64,000 nucleotides of DNA, taken from assembly GCA_964532465.1 (NCBI GenBank), contig CAZHHX010000019.1:1-64000 (forward strand), written 5' to 3'. The notes under the pieces were generated by a model that was not told the DNA's origin, searched no databases, and worked only from the letters and a program-made list of their open reading frames with translations. A program made the position numbers and the translations under genes. The stretch is from JAPLKB01 sp964532465. Lineage in GTDB: Bacteria; Desulfobacterota; Syntrophorhabdia; Syntrophorhabdales; Syntrophorhabdaceae. Each line of letters begins with the position of its first letter. The first letter of the stretch is position 1. Below are positions 25,605 through 33,411 of the stretch, one piece after another.

Positions 25605-26147
25605 ATGAACGCAGTTATTTTATTCGGAAGCCCGCGAAAAGAGGGCAATACAATCCAGCTTACCGCCATATTTTCACAAATATTAAAAGAAAGAGGACAT
25701 AACGTTCGAATCGTACACCTTAATGACCTGAACATCAGGCCCTGCCAGGGATGCCTTGCCTGTTTGCCGGAAGGAATATGCAAAATAAATGATGATATGA
25801 AAGACATAGGGAAATATATTATGGAATCGGACATTATTGTCTATGCGACACCCATCTACTGGTTTTCACCCTCCAGTCAGTTGAAGCTTGTAATTGACAG
25901 GTCTATAGCGTTTCTTGATGAAAACTATGAGTCGCGGATCAAAGGGAAAAAGGCCGTCACCATTATGACCTGCGCTGACGAAGACAGGGAAACATGCAGG
26001 CCTGCCATAGATATGTTCCAAAAAACTTTCAGCCTCCTTGGCCTTGACTATGCGGGCGGCATTGAAGCAACCGGATGCGAACAGGAAGGAGCAGTGAAAG
26101 ACGAGTATAAAGAAAAAACAAAAACACTTGCAGAATCAATAGTATGA
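25605..26147 (+). CDS. Flavodoxin-fold NAD(P)H-dependent oxidoreductase
   Basis: The 180-residue protein of the NADPH-dependent FMN reductase family has the FMN loop GSPRKEGNT (residues 8-16) and TPIYWFSPSSQLK. A CQGCLACLPEGIC cluster near residues 47-60 matches the compact Fe-S motif of iron-sulfur flavoproteins. Its paralogue at 7578-8153 shares the layout. It overlaps the next gene by four bases (ATGA), so it is coupled to the tRNA thiolase-like gene. A role in supplying electrons to that enzyme is a guess from position. Confidence 0.85.
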   Translation: MNAVILFGSPRKEGNTIQLTAIFSQILKERGHNVRIVHLNDLNIRPCQGCLACLPEGICKINDDMKDIGKYIMESDIIVYATPIYWFSPSSQLKLVIDRSIAFLDENYESRIKGKKAVTIMTCADEDRETCRPAIDMFQKTFSLLGLDYAGGIEATGCEQEGAVKDEYKEKTKTLAESIV

Positions 26148-26857
26148 ACATAAGAGGTCCCCTGTATTTTACAACAAAAAAGGTGGGCAAGGCCGTCTGG
26201 GATTATCAGATGCTCAAAGAAGGGGATAAGGTGCTCATCGGCGTGTCAGGCGGCAAAGACAGCCTTTCCCTTCTCAGGATCATGAAAGAACGGATAAAGT
26301 TCGTCCCCATAACCTATGAGATTACCGCATGTTTTGTGGATATGGGCTTCGACTGGATCAACAAGAATATCCTCATCGAGCATTTTGAAAAAGAAGAAAT
26401 CCCCTACATTATTGCGCCGCACCCACAGGGATGGAACGGAAAGGAAGCCTTCGACTGTTTCTGGTGCAGTTGGAACAGGAGGAAAGCATTATTCGACCTT
26501 GCCCACGAATCCGGCTATACAAAGATTGTCTTTGCCCACCACATGGATGATATTATCGAAACAATGCTTCTGAACCTTTTTTTTCAGGGCGAAATCGGCA
26601 CCATGCGTCCCTATCAGGAGATGTTTGACGGCGAGCTGGCAATCATAAGACCCCTGGCATATGTGGAGGAAAAGGAAATAGTCGTGCTTGCAAAGGCCCT
26701 CGATTTACCTGTCATCGCCTCGGAATGTCCTAACGGCAAGATATCCAAAAGAAGTCTTGTAAAGGGCATTGTTGCAGAGCTTGAGAAACATAACCCGAAT
26801 GTGAAGAAAAATATCTTCCGCAGTCTGCAGAAGATAAGAAAAGAATACCTCCTGTAA
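26144..26857 (+). CDS. TtcA-like [4Fe-4S] tRNA thiolation enzyme
   Basis: The 237-residue PP-loop ATPase has SGGKDS (35-40) and the three-cysteine set C105-x2-C108 plus C194. TtcA and TtuA use such a set to hold a [4Fe-4S] cluster for 2-thiolation of tRNA. The protein lacks about 70 residues at the ends compared with E. coli TtcA (311 residues), but the motifs are intact. It probably activates a tRNA base with ATP and transfers sulfur. The target base (C32 or another) cannot be told from sequence. It is coupled to the upstream flavoprotein. Confidence 0.82.
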   Translation: MNIRGPLYFTTKKVGKAVWDYQMLKEGDKVLIGVSGGKDSLSLLRIMKERIKFVPITYEITACFVDMGFDWINKNILIEHFEKEEIPYIIAPHPQGWNGKEAFDCFWCSWNRRKALFDLAHESGYTKIVFAHHMDDIIETMLLNLFFQGEIGTMRPYQEMFDGELAIIRPLAYVEEKEIVVLAKALDLPVIASECPNGKISKRSLVKGIVAELEKHNPNVKKNIFRSLQKIRKEYLL

Positions 26858-27017
26858 TAATTCCGCCGCTCGGTTTTAAGAAGATGTTCCCCTCCATGTA
26901 TGAGCGTATCATTTTTAACCCCTTCCAAGGCTCGATTACGCTTGATATGTAATGACAGGAAATAGGGGCATACCGGGCAAAAAGGTAAATTATTCCGCCG
27001 AAAATGTTATTATTTCT

Positions 27018-27045
27018 TTGATTTTCGTGGTCAAAAGGATAGAAT
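27018..27045 (+). promoter_or_regulatory. Promoter of the hsd operon
   Basis: TTGATT (27018-27023), 16 bases and TAGAAT (27040-27045) give a plausible sigma-70 promoter about 180 bases before hsdM, just ahead of the 45-codon frame. Nothing else is seen between 26858 and 27017. Confidence 0.45.
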
Positions 27046-27074
27046 GTTGTAAACATAATCCAATAAGATAAGAC

Positions 27075-27212
27075 ATGCCAAAGATATTAATAGTACAGAA
27101 CACCATCCCACGCCAGTCTCAACGAGGTAGACGGGTTTTTATGTCAGGTATTTCAGCCTCAGAGGTTGTAAAGAAGCTATTAAAAAAGTTAGCGTCCTCA
27201 ATGACGCAATGA
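27075..27212 (+). CDS. Possible 45-codon leader gene before hsdM, HicA-like fragment
   Basis: The frame MPKILIVQNT... ends with GISASEVVKKLLKKL, which resembles the first helix of HicA mRNA interferases (SGKEVIKLLKK), then stops. Its stop TGA is 12 bases before the hsdM ATG and overlaps the hsdM ribosome-binding site GAGGAG, so it could couple translation. It has no strong ribosome-binding site of its own. It may be a remnant of a toxin gene or chance. Confidence 0.3.
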   Translation: MPKILIVQNTIPRQSQRGRRVFMSGISASEVVKKLLKKLASSMTQ

Positions 27213-27223
27213 GGAGAAAATAA

Positions 27224-28753
27224 ATGGCTGATAACAACGAACTGGAAAGAACCCTCTGGGCTACGGCGGATAAGCTGCGCAACAATATGGATGCGGCGCA
27301 GTATAAACACGTTGTTCTGGGATTGATCTTTCTCAAATATATCTCCGATGCCTTCAATGACCTCCACGGAAAGCTGAAAACAGGTAATGGCGAATTTGAA
27401 GGTGCGGACCCGGAAGACAGGGATGAATACCTTGCTAAAAATATCTTCTTTGTCCCCGAAAAGGCCCGCTGGCAATTTCTTCAAGACCACGCCAAACAGC
27501 CGGAGATAGGCAAGTTTGTTGACGAGGCTATGGAGGCAATCGAGAAAATCAATCCATCGCTCAAGGGTGTTCTGCCGCAAATTTACGCCGATGCTGATCT
27601 GAACAAACAAAGACTCGGTGAACTGATCGACCTTATTGCGACTATCGGATTTAACCAGGATGGCCATACATCAAAGGACCTACTCGGCAGAGTATATGAA
27701 TACTTTCTTGGCCAGTTTGCTGATGCCGAAGGCAAAAAAGGCGGGCAGTTCTGGACTCCTCAAAGCATTGTGAAACTCCTTGTTGAAATGCTGGAGCCTT
27801 ACAAAGGGCGTGTCTATGACGGCTGCTGCGGTTCAGGCGGCATGTTTGTCCAGAGCGAAAAATTTATCCTCAGCCATCAGGGTAATATCAAGGACATCTC
27901 TATTTACGGGCAGGAGTCAAACCCGGCAACTCTCCGTCTTGCCAGAATGAATCTTGCCATTCGAGGCATAGACGCCCAACTGGAAGTCGGGGACACCTTT
28001 CTGAATGACAGGTTCAAGGACAAGGATTTGAAATTCGACTTTATCCTTGCCAATCCACCCTTCAACATAAGCGATTGGAGCGGCGAGCTTCTGCGCGATG
28101 ACAGCCGCTGGAAATACGGTGTTCCGCCAACAGGTAATGCCAACTATGCCTGGCTTCAGCACTTCGCCCACAAACTCAGCCCAAGCGGTACTGCCGGGAT
28201 TGTCCTTGCAAACGGGAGCATGAACAGCAACACCGGCGGAGAAGGCGAGATACGGAAGAACATGATCGAAGCAGGACTTATAGATTGTATGGTGGCCCTG
28301 CCTTCTCAGCTTTTCTACAATACAATGATTCCCGCATGCCTCTGGTTTCTGGCGCGGAACAAAACCAATCACAAATTCCGCGACCGCTCGAAAGAAATTC
28401 TCTTTATCGATACCCGCAAACTCGGCACAATGCTCAACCGGCGCAACCGCGAATTGACCGATGCCGATATAGCCCTCATTGCCGGAACATATCACAGTTG
28501 GCGCAGCAAAGACGGTGGATATGAAGACAAAACTGGTTTCTGTAAATCGGCCACAATTGCAGAGGTGCAAAATAACGGACACGTATTAATGCCCGGACGT
28601 TACGTGGGTACAGAGGAAGAAATTGACGATGGAATCCCCTTTGATGACAAGATGAAAGTCCTCACAACAAAGCTGGCCGAGCAGTTTGCCAAAAGCTCGG
28701 AATTGGAGAAGACCATTCGGGAAAATCTCAAAGGGATCGGGTATGAGTTTTAA
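27224..28753 (+). CDS. hsdM: Type I restriction-modification methyltransferase subunit
   Basis: The 509-residue protein has the HsdM N-terminal helical domain (1-140) and an N6-adenine methyltransferase domain with motif I DGCCGSGGMF (199-208) and catalytic NPPF (277-280). With HsdS it methylates adenines in a bipartite target site. GAGGAG precedes the ATG. It is the first subunit gene of the operon; hsdS lies 2 kb and hsdR 4.7 kb downstream, separated by accessory genes. The next gene overlaps its end by 11 bases. Confidence 0.95.
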   Translation: MADNNELERTLWATADKLRNNMDAAQYKHVVLGLIFLKYISDAFNDLHGKLKTGNGEFEGADPEDRDEYLAKNIFFVPEKARWQFLQDHAKQPEIGKFVDEAMEAIEKINPSLKGVLPQIYADADLNKQRLGELIDLIATIGFNQDGHTSKDLLGRVYEYFLGQFADAEGKKGGQFWTPQSIVKLLVEMLEPYKGRVYDGCCGSGGMFVQSEKFILSHQGNIKDISIYGQESNPATLRLARMNLAIRGIDAQLEVGDTFLNDRFKDKDLKFDFILANPPFNISDWSGELLRDDSRWKYGVPPTGNANYAWLQHFAHKLSPSGTAGIVLANGSMNSNTGGEGEIRKNMIEAGLIDCMVALPSQLFYNTMIPACLWFLARNKTNHKFRDRSKEILFIDTRKLGTMLNRRNRELTDADIALIAGTYHSWRSKDGGYEDKTGFCKSATIAEVQNNGHVLMPGRYVGTEEEIDDGIPFDDKMKVLTTKLAEQFAKSSELEKTIRENLKGIGYEF

Positions 28754-30098
28754 GGAAGGCGAAACAATCGAACTCAAGAAAAGCCTTACCGCCCTCAAGG
28801 AGGGCTTGATCTCAATCTCGGCGATCCTCAATAAACACGGCGCAGGCGAACTCTGGTTCGGTGTTGCCCCTGACGGCAAGCCGAAAGGTCTCGTAATAAA
28901 TGACAAAACACTCCGTGATATCTCGCAATCTATTGCCGCACATATTGAGCCAAAGATTTATCCGCAGGTCACCGAGGAGAAACTGGACGGTAAGACCTGC
29001 ATCAAGATAGTCTTTTCAGGAAAAGAAAAGCCTTATTTTGCATACGGCAGGGCTTATATGCGCGTGGCCGATGAGGATAGACACCTTACCGCTAAAGAAC
29101 TTGAAAACCTTATCCTTGCCAGAAACCGCCAAGGGATTCGTTGGGATAATGATCCTTCAGATGTCTCCATAAAAGACATTAGCGAAAGAAAGGTCAAGGC
29201 TTTTATAAAACGAGCAGGTCTTGTATGGGACAATATCACCAACGTATTGGAGAAACTGGGGCTTTCCCATAACGGGCAGTTGCTCAACGCCTCTATACTC
29301 TTTTTTGCCAGGAAACCAACACTCCAGTTGCGTTGCGCCGTCTTTGCCTCGACAGACACTGCAACCATTATCGACCGACACGATTTCACCGGAGATATCC
29401 TGGACCTCATTGAAGAGGCGCAGAAGTACATTCTCAAGAACATTCACATAGGGATGCGGCTCGACGGCCTTTACCGCGTTGACGTACCGGAAATTTCGGT
29501 GGCCGCTATGCGCGAGGCGATTATCAATGCCTTTTGCCATCGCGACTATCGTGATCCGGACTATGTGCAGGTAGCTATTTTCAAGGACCGCGTCGAGATC
29601 AGAAATCCCGGCGGGCTATACGGAGGCCTGACGATCAAGAAGATACGGAAGGGCAACGTTTCCAAGAGGCGGAATCCCCTTGTTGCCGACCTGCTGCGTC
29701 GAATCCAGATGGTTGAGACCTGGGGGCGCGGAATGCGCCTTATCCTCACCGAGGAACCGACTGTGCAATTCAGCGAAATAGCCCAAATATTCATCGCCGC
29801 CTTCAATAGACCGTCTTTTGTTGGTAGCGGTAAAGGAGAAACCGGACGTACCGGCGCGGCAACTGTTGGTATAGACGGCACGCCAACCAAAGAAACACCA
29901 AAGAAACACCAAATAAACACCAAAGAATCTATCCTCGCGGCTCTCAGGGAACGCCCCGAAATAAGTGTGAAAGAGCTTGCGGCCCAATTAGAACAGACTA
30001 CCGCCAGTATTCGGCATCACATGCGAATGCTTCAGAAAGCAGGAGTCGTCCGTCATGTGGGATCAACAAAAGCAGGACATTGGGAGGTAATGAAGTGA
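28743..30098 (+). CDS. AlbA_2 / HATPase_c_4 / winged-helix protein in the hsd operon
   Basis: The 451-residue protein has a Schlafen-type AlbA_2 domain (about 5-120, EGETIELKKSL and RVADEDRHLT), a RecG-C-terminal-like HATPase_c_4 domain (about 240-345, MREAIINAFCHRDY and IRNPGGLYGG) and a C-terminal winged helix (about 385-451, VKELAAQLEQTTASIRHH). The ATG at 28743 overlaps hsdM by 11 bases. Such proteins are common in defence islands and in type I R-M operons, possibly as regulators of restriction; none is well characterised. Its tail VGSTKAGHWEVMK is echoed by the small wHTH gene at 30370. Confidence 0.85.
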   Translation: MSFKEGETIELKKSLTALKEGLISISAILNKHGAGELWFGVAPDGKPKGLVINDKTLRDISQSIAAHIEPKIYPQVTEEKLDGKTCIKIVFSGKEKPYFAYGRAYMRVADEDRHLTAKELENLILARNRQGIRWDNDPSDVSIKDISERKVKAFIKRAGLVWDNITNVLEKLGLSHNGQLLNASILFFARKPTLQLRCAVFASTDTATIIDRHDFTGDILDLIEEAQKYILKNIHIGMRLDGLYRVDVPEISVAAMREAIINAFCHRDYRDPDYVQVAIFKDRVEIRNPGGLYGGLTIKKIRKGNVSKRRNPLVADLLRRIQMVETWGRGMRLILTEEPTVQFSEIAQIFIAAFNRPSFVGSGKGETGRTGAATVGIDGTPTKETPKKHQINTKESILAALRERPEISVKELAAQLEQTTASIRHHMRMLQKAGVVRHVGSTKAGHWEVMK

Positions 30099-30373
30099 AG
30101 GCCTTTCAACCCGAGACCGCGAGAGTATATGGTAATAGCCAACAAGCTGTTGGCCGAATTGCGAAACAGCTTGTTTCGCAAATGCCGAAAGACGGATGCA
30201 GGCAACAGGTTGCTGCCCAAATTATGCTTGCCGAGTATGCACTGAGTGATATCCACAAGCCCATAGGTGCTTCTGAATATCAGCTTACTCAGGTGCTCCC
30301 TGATAGCCTGAAACCCAGCCTGCCTAGTATAGAGGAGATTGAGAGAGAGCTGGGAAAGGGTGTAGAGGAGTGA
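30095..30373 (+). pseudogene. Remnant of a YhcG/DUF1016-type PDDEXK nuclease
   Basis: The 92-codon frame starts with GTG seven bases after GGGAGGT and overlaps the previous stop by four bases. Residues 48-90 (LSDIHKPIGASEYQLTQVLP...PSIEEIEREL) match the extreme C-terminus of YhcG-type nucleases, which are usually about 350 residues and often sit in type I R-M loci. The nuclease core is absent and residues 1-45 are not recognisable. It is a truncated relic that remains open and coupled to its neighbours, so a short product may still be made. Confidence 0.65.
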
Positions 30374-30603
30374 CAACGACAGAAAGAATCACCGAAGAAA
30401 GTTCGGGTAAAAGTTCGGGGAAAACTGAAGAGCAGATAGTCGGGTTACTTTCGGCCAATGGAAAGCTGACAATTCCTGAACTGGCGGAAGCCCTTGGCAT
30501 TACGACTCGTGCAGTAGAAAAACAGATCGCCAGGCTACGCGGGCAAGACCGTCTACGCCGTGTGGGGCCAGCCAAAGGCGGGCACTGGGAAGTGGTGAAA
30601 TGA
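30370..30603 (+). CDS. Stand-alone winged-helix protein
   Basis: The 77-residue protein starts with GTG overlapping the previous stop (GTGA). After a Ser/Lys-rich N-terminus (SSGKSSGKTEEQI) it forms one winged helix (about 22-70, LTIPELAEALGITTRAVEKQI) ending VGPAKGGHWEVVK. It is nearly the same as the C-terminal domain of the AlbA_2 protein upstream. It could be a detached DNA-binding domain that regulates the operon, or the surviving tail of a second AlbA_2 protein. Confidence 0.65.
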   Translation: MTTTERITEESSGKSSGKTEEQIVGLLSANGKLTIPELAEALGITTRAVEKQIARLRGQDRLRRVGPAKGGHWEVVK

Positions 30604-30728
30604 CCGGACAGCTTTGCGGCAACTTGTTCCAGTGTGGTTTTATGGCTGTGCCAATCTGGGACTCACTACGCCCCGAATTTGTACAGCAAGTCATCCATGG
30701 ACGGGAACATGAAGAGGGTGTGGTATGA
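30600..30728 (+). CDS. 42-residue unknown protein between the wHTH gene and hsdS
   Basis: The frame MTGQLCGNLFQCGF...EEGVV overlaps the upstream stop (ATGA at 30600-30603) and the hsdS start (ATGA at 30725-30728), so it exactly bridges two genes in a chain of four-base overlaps. This favours real translation. It has two cysteines and a WDSLRPEFVQQVIHG block. No family is recognised. It could be a small regulator of restriction or only a coupling device. Confidence 0.5.
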   Translation: MTGQLCGNLFQCGFMAVPIWDSLRPEFVQQVIHGREHEEGVV

Positions 30729-31972
30729 GTAAAGAAGGGTGGGTAAAAAGAAAACTTCAAGATATTTGTAGCTTAGTAACTGATGGTAAGCATGGTGATT
30801 GTGAAAACCACGAGAACTCCGGCTACTATTTTATAAGCGCGAAAGACGTAACGAACGGAAAAATTTCATATATAAATGCACGTCAGATCACTAAACAGGA
30901 TTTCGAAGATACTCACAAAAGAACTCAATTAGAACCTTTTGACGTTTTGCTAACAAACAGCGGCACGATTGGTAGGTTGGCGTTGGCAGGGGATAACAAG
31001 TTAACACGTAGGACAACTTTTCAGAAAAGTGTTGCCATACTTAAGCCTATTAAAAACAAAGTAACCCCTCAATTTCTTTATTATAATCTATTGTCACGGA
31101 CAAGAGATATCATAAATACAGCATCAGGAACAACACAACAAAATCTTTTATTAGGTGATCTACGGGCATTTGAGCTTGAAATAACAGACGATTTGGCCAC
31201 ACAAAACCACATTGCCGCCATCCTCTCCTCTCTAGACGATAAAATAGAACTCAACCGCCAGACCAATGCCACACTGGAAGCCATCGCACAGGCCATTTTC
31301 AAGGAATGGTTTGTTGATTTCAATTTCCCCGGCGCAACCGGCGAGATGCAGGACAGCGAATTAGGACCGATTCCGAAGGGATGGAAGGTGGAGAATCTCA
31401 GCAACACAGTAGAGATTATTGGAGGTGGTACACCCAAAACCTCAGTCGAAGACTATTGGAACGGAGATATTCCCTGGTTTTCTGTAGTTGATGTGCCACA
31501 TGATTCCGATGTATTTGTAATTAATACCGAAAAAAAAGTTACTCAAACTGGAATTGATAACTCCTCGACAAATATATTGCCAGAAGGTACTACGATAATT
31601 TCAGCAAGAGGAACTGTTGGAAAAATAGCGCTTAGCGGTGTTCCTATGGCTATGAATCAATCTTGCTATGGTCTCAATGGTAAACAAGATGATATTGGTA
31701 TATATACTTTTTATTTGACGCGATCCATTTCCTTGCAATTACAGAAAGGTGCAAATGGTTCAGTTTTTGATACCATAACCAGAAGTACTTTTGAACAAAT
31801 GGCGGTTGTTCATCCACCCAAGGAAGTTATTGAGCGGTTCAATATTGCAATAAATGCTGTAATGATGAGGATCAAAGAAAATCTTTATGAATCCAGCACT
31901 CTTATCCAAATCCGCGACAACCTATTGCCGAAACTCATGTCAGGTAAAATATGTATAAAAGAGGTAGAATAA
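30725..31972 (+). CDS. hsdS: Type I restriction-modification specificity subunit
   Basis: The 415-residue protein has two target-recognition domains (about 1-150 and 215-370) joined by the conserved helix LNRQTNATLEAIAQAIFKEW and closed by a second helix, IRDNLLPKLMSG. This is the usual HsdS plan. It recognises the two halves of the DNA site for HsdM and HsdR. The second TRD (GGGTPKTSVEDYWNGDIPW) is typical. It starts in an ATGA overlap. AT content is higher than in hsdM, as is common for exchanged TRDs. Confidence 0.93.
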   Translation: MSKEGWVKRKLQDICSLVTDGKHGDCENHENSGYYFISAKDVTNGKISYINARQITKQDFEDTHKRTQLEPFDVLLTNSGTIGRLALAGDNKLTRRTTFQKSVAILKPIKNKVTPQFLYYNLLSRTRDIINTASGTTQQNLLLGDLRAFELEITDDLATQNHIAAILSSLDDKIELNRQTNATLEAIAQAIFKEWFVDFNFPGATGEMQDSELGPIPKGWKVENLSNTVEIIGGGTPKTSVEDYWNGDIPWFSVVDVPHDSDVFVINTEKKVTQTGIDNSSTNILPEGTTIISARGTVGKIALSGVPMAMNQSCYGLNGKQDDIGIYTFYLTRSISLQLQKGANGSVFDTITRSTFEQMAVVHPPKEVIERFNIAINAVMMRIKENLYESSTLIQIRDNLLPKLMSGKICIKEVE

Positions 31973-32032
31973 CGAATATGAATCGCCATATATTTCTATA
32001 TCTTTCATGCAATTTACGGAGGTTGAGATACT

Positions 32033-32482
32033 ATGTCCGATATTAACCTTACCCAGGCCGAAGCCGATCTGCTCATCGCTATGGAAAAACATCGCCTTAA
32101 CAATGACCGATGGGAATACCCTGTAGTTGGCGGATCAATCAGTATACCTTTGATTTCCTCTAACAAAAGGGAAAGCTTCATTCTTGATGTGAGTCGTGGG
32201 AAAATTGATCTTTTGAAGGGAACCTATCAAAACCGCTCCAGACAGGTGATTATTCTTGTACGTCTGGATTTTGGAGGTCGCCCCCATCGTAACCCGGATG
32301 GTCAAGAGGTTACATCTCCTCATCTTCATCTGTATCGGGAAGGTTATGGTGATAAATGGGCTGCTCCTGTGCCTTCCGAAATCTTTCCGGATATATCGGA
32401 TTTATGGCGACTTTTGGAAGATTTCATGAGATTTTGTAATATTACAGAGCCTCCATCAATGCAAAAGGGGTTGTTTACATGA
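32033..32482 (+). CDS. DUF6978 family protein
   Basis: The 149-residue soluble protein matches the DUF6978 family as I know it: an N-terminal LTQAEADLLIAMEKHR, central ILDVSRGKIDLLKGTYQNR and the HLHLYREGYGDKWA block. The function is unknown. It overlaps the following DUF1828 gene by four bases (ATGA), so the pair is co-translated. It lies between hsdS and hsdR. A GGAGG site precedes the ATG. The pair could be an accessory defence module or a toxin-antitoxin-like unit. Confidence 0.75.
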   Translation: MSDINLTQAEADLLIAMEKHRLNNDRWEYPVVGGSISIPLISSNKRESFILDVSRGKIDLLKGTYQNRSRQVIILVRLDFGGRPHRNPDGQEVTSPHLHLYREGYGDKWAAPVPSEIFPDISDLWRLLEDFMRFCNITEPPSMQKGLFT

Positions 32483-33243
32483 TAGATGAAATTCAGAAGT
32501 TATTGGATAAATATCTGGTATGGCTGAAGGATAAGACTGCTCTTCGCCAGGTAAAGGATTGGGTTGAGATTACTACACCTTACCTCGACAGGCATAATGA
32601 TTACCTCCAGATATACGTGAAACACGAAAATGGCGGATTTATTCTTACTGATGACGGCTATACGATAGAAGACCTGAAGCGTTCAGGTTGTGAGTTGGAA
32701 AGCAAAAAACGAACCGATCTTCTAAATCTCACGCTGAATGGTTTCGGGATAAGACTGGTTAATAATGCCTTGATTGTCCATGCCTCACCTGATAATTTCG
32801 CATTAAGAAAACATAATCTGGTTCAGGCAATGCTTGGAGTTAATGACCTCTTTTATCTGGCTGCCCCAATGGTTGCAAACCTCTTTCTTGAAGATGTGAC
32901 TTCATGGTTGAATTTGCATGAGATACGCTATACACCCAATATCAAGTTTACGGGTAAGAGCGGCTACGACCATCTTTTTGATTTTGTCATTCCTGCATCA
33001 AAACAGCAGCCTGAGAGAATATTGAAAGCAATAAACCGGCCAAACCGTGATACCGCCGAGGCGCTGGCATTTTCATGGATTGATACAAAAGAAGTGCGGC
33101 CTGCCAACTCCCGTGCATATGTTTTTCTTAATGATTCAGAACATTCTCCGTCAACATCAGTAATTGACGCATTAAAAAACTATAGCGTTAATCCCGTCTT
33201 GTGGAGCCATAGAGAACAGGCAAGTGGGGAATTGGCTACTTGA
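32479..33243 (+). CDS. DUF1828/DUF1829 domain protein
   Basis: The 254-residue protein has an N-terminal DUF1828 domain (about 25-120, YLQIYVKHENGGFILTDDGYTIEDL) and a C-terminal DUF1829 domain (about 155-245, KFTGKSGYDHLFDFVIP). The C-terminal ALAFSWIDTKE resembles the core strands of a PD-(D/E)XK-like fold, but I cannot confirm a catalytic triad. It is coupled to the DUF6978 gene and precedes hsdR. Biochemical function is unknown. Confidence 0.78.
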   Translation: MIDEIQKLLDKYLVWLKDKTALRQVKDWVEITTPYLDRHNDYLQIYVKHENGGFILTDDGYTIEDLKRSGCELESKKRTDLLNLTLNGFGIRLVNNALIVHASPDNFALRKHNLVQAMLGVNDLFYLAAPMVANLFLEDVTSWLNLHEIRYTPNIKFTGKSGYDHLFDFVIPASKQQPERILKAINRPNRDTAEALAFSWIDTKEVRPANSRAYVFLNDSEHSPSTSVIDALKNYSVNPVLWSHREQASGELAT

Positions 33244-33411
33244 AGAATGTTTTTGTATCAGAAAAGACTGAAGCCGCCCACAGGGACGGCTTCGAACGCT
33301 CCTTCTACACATGGCAGGCGAGGCTGACATGAGCATAATTGAATCTGTTCTGGTCGTCAAGTGTTTTAGAAGATTGTGTAACAAGTTCCATTGTTGTTTG
33401 GAGAAAAACTC

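Noticed and set aside
26858..27017. Riboswitch or small RNA before the hsd operon
   Set aside because: No conserved aptamer core or strong hairpin could be recognised.
33244..33411. Short frame (from 33311) and a GAAGCCG/CGGCTTC hairpin between the DUF1828 gene and hsdR
   Set aside because: The frame has no ribosome-binding site, and the hairpin lacks a T-run; treated as spacer.
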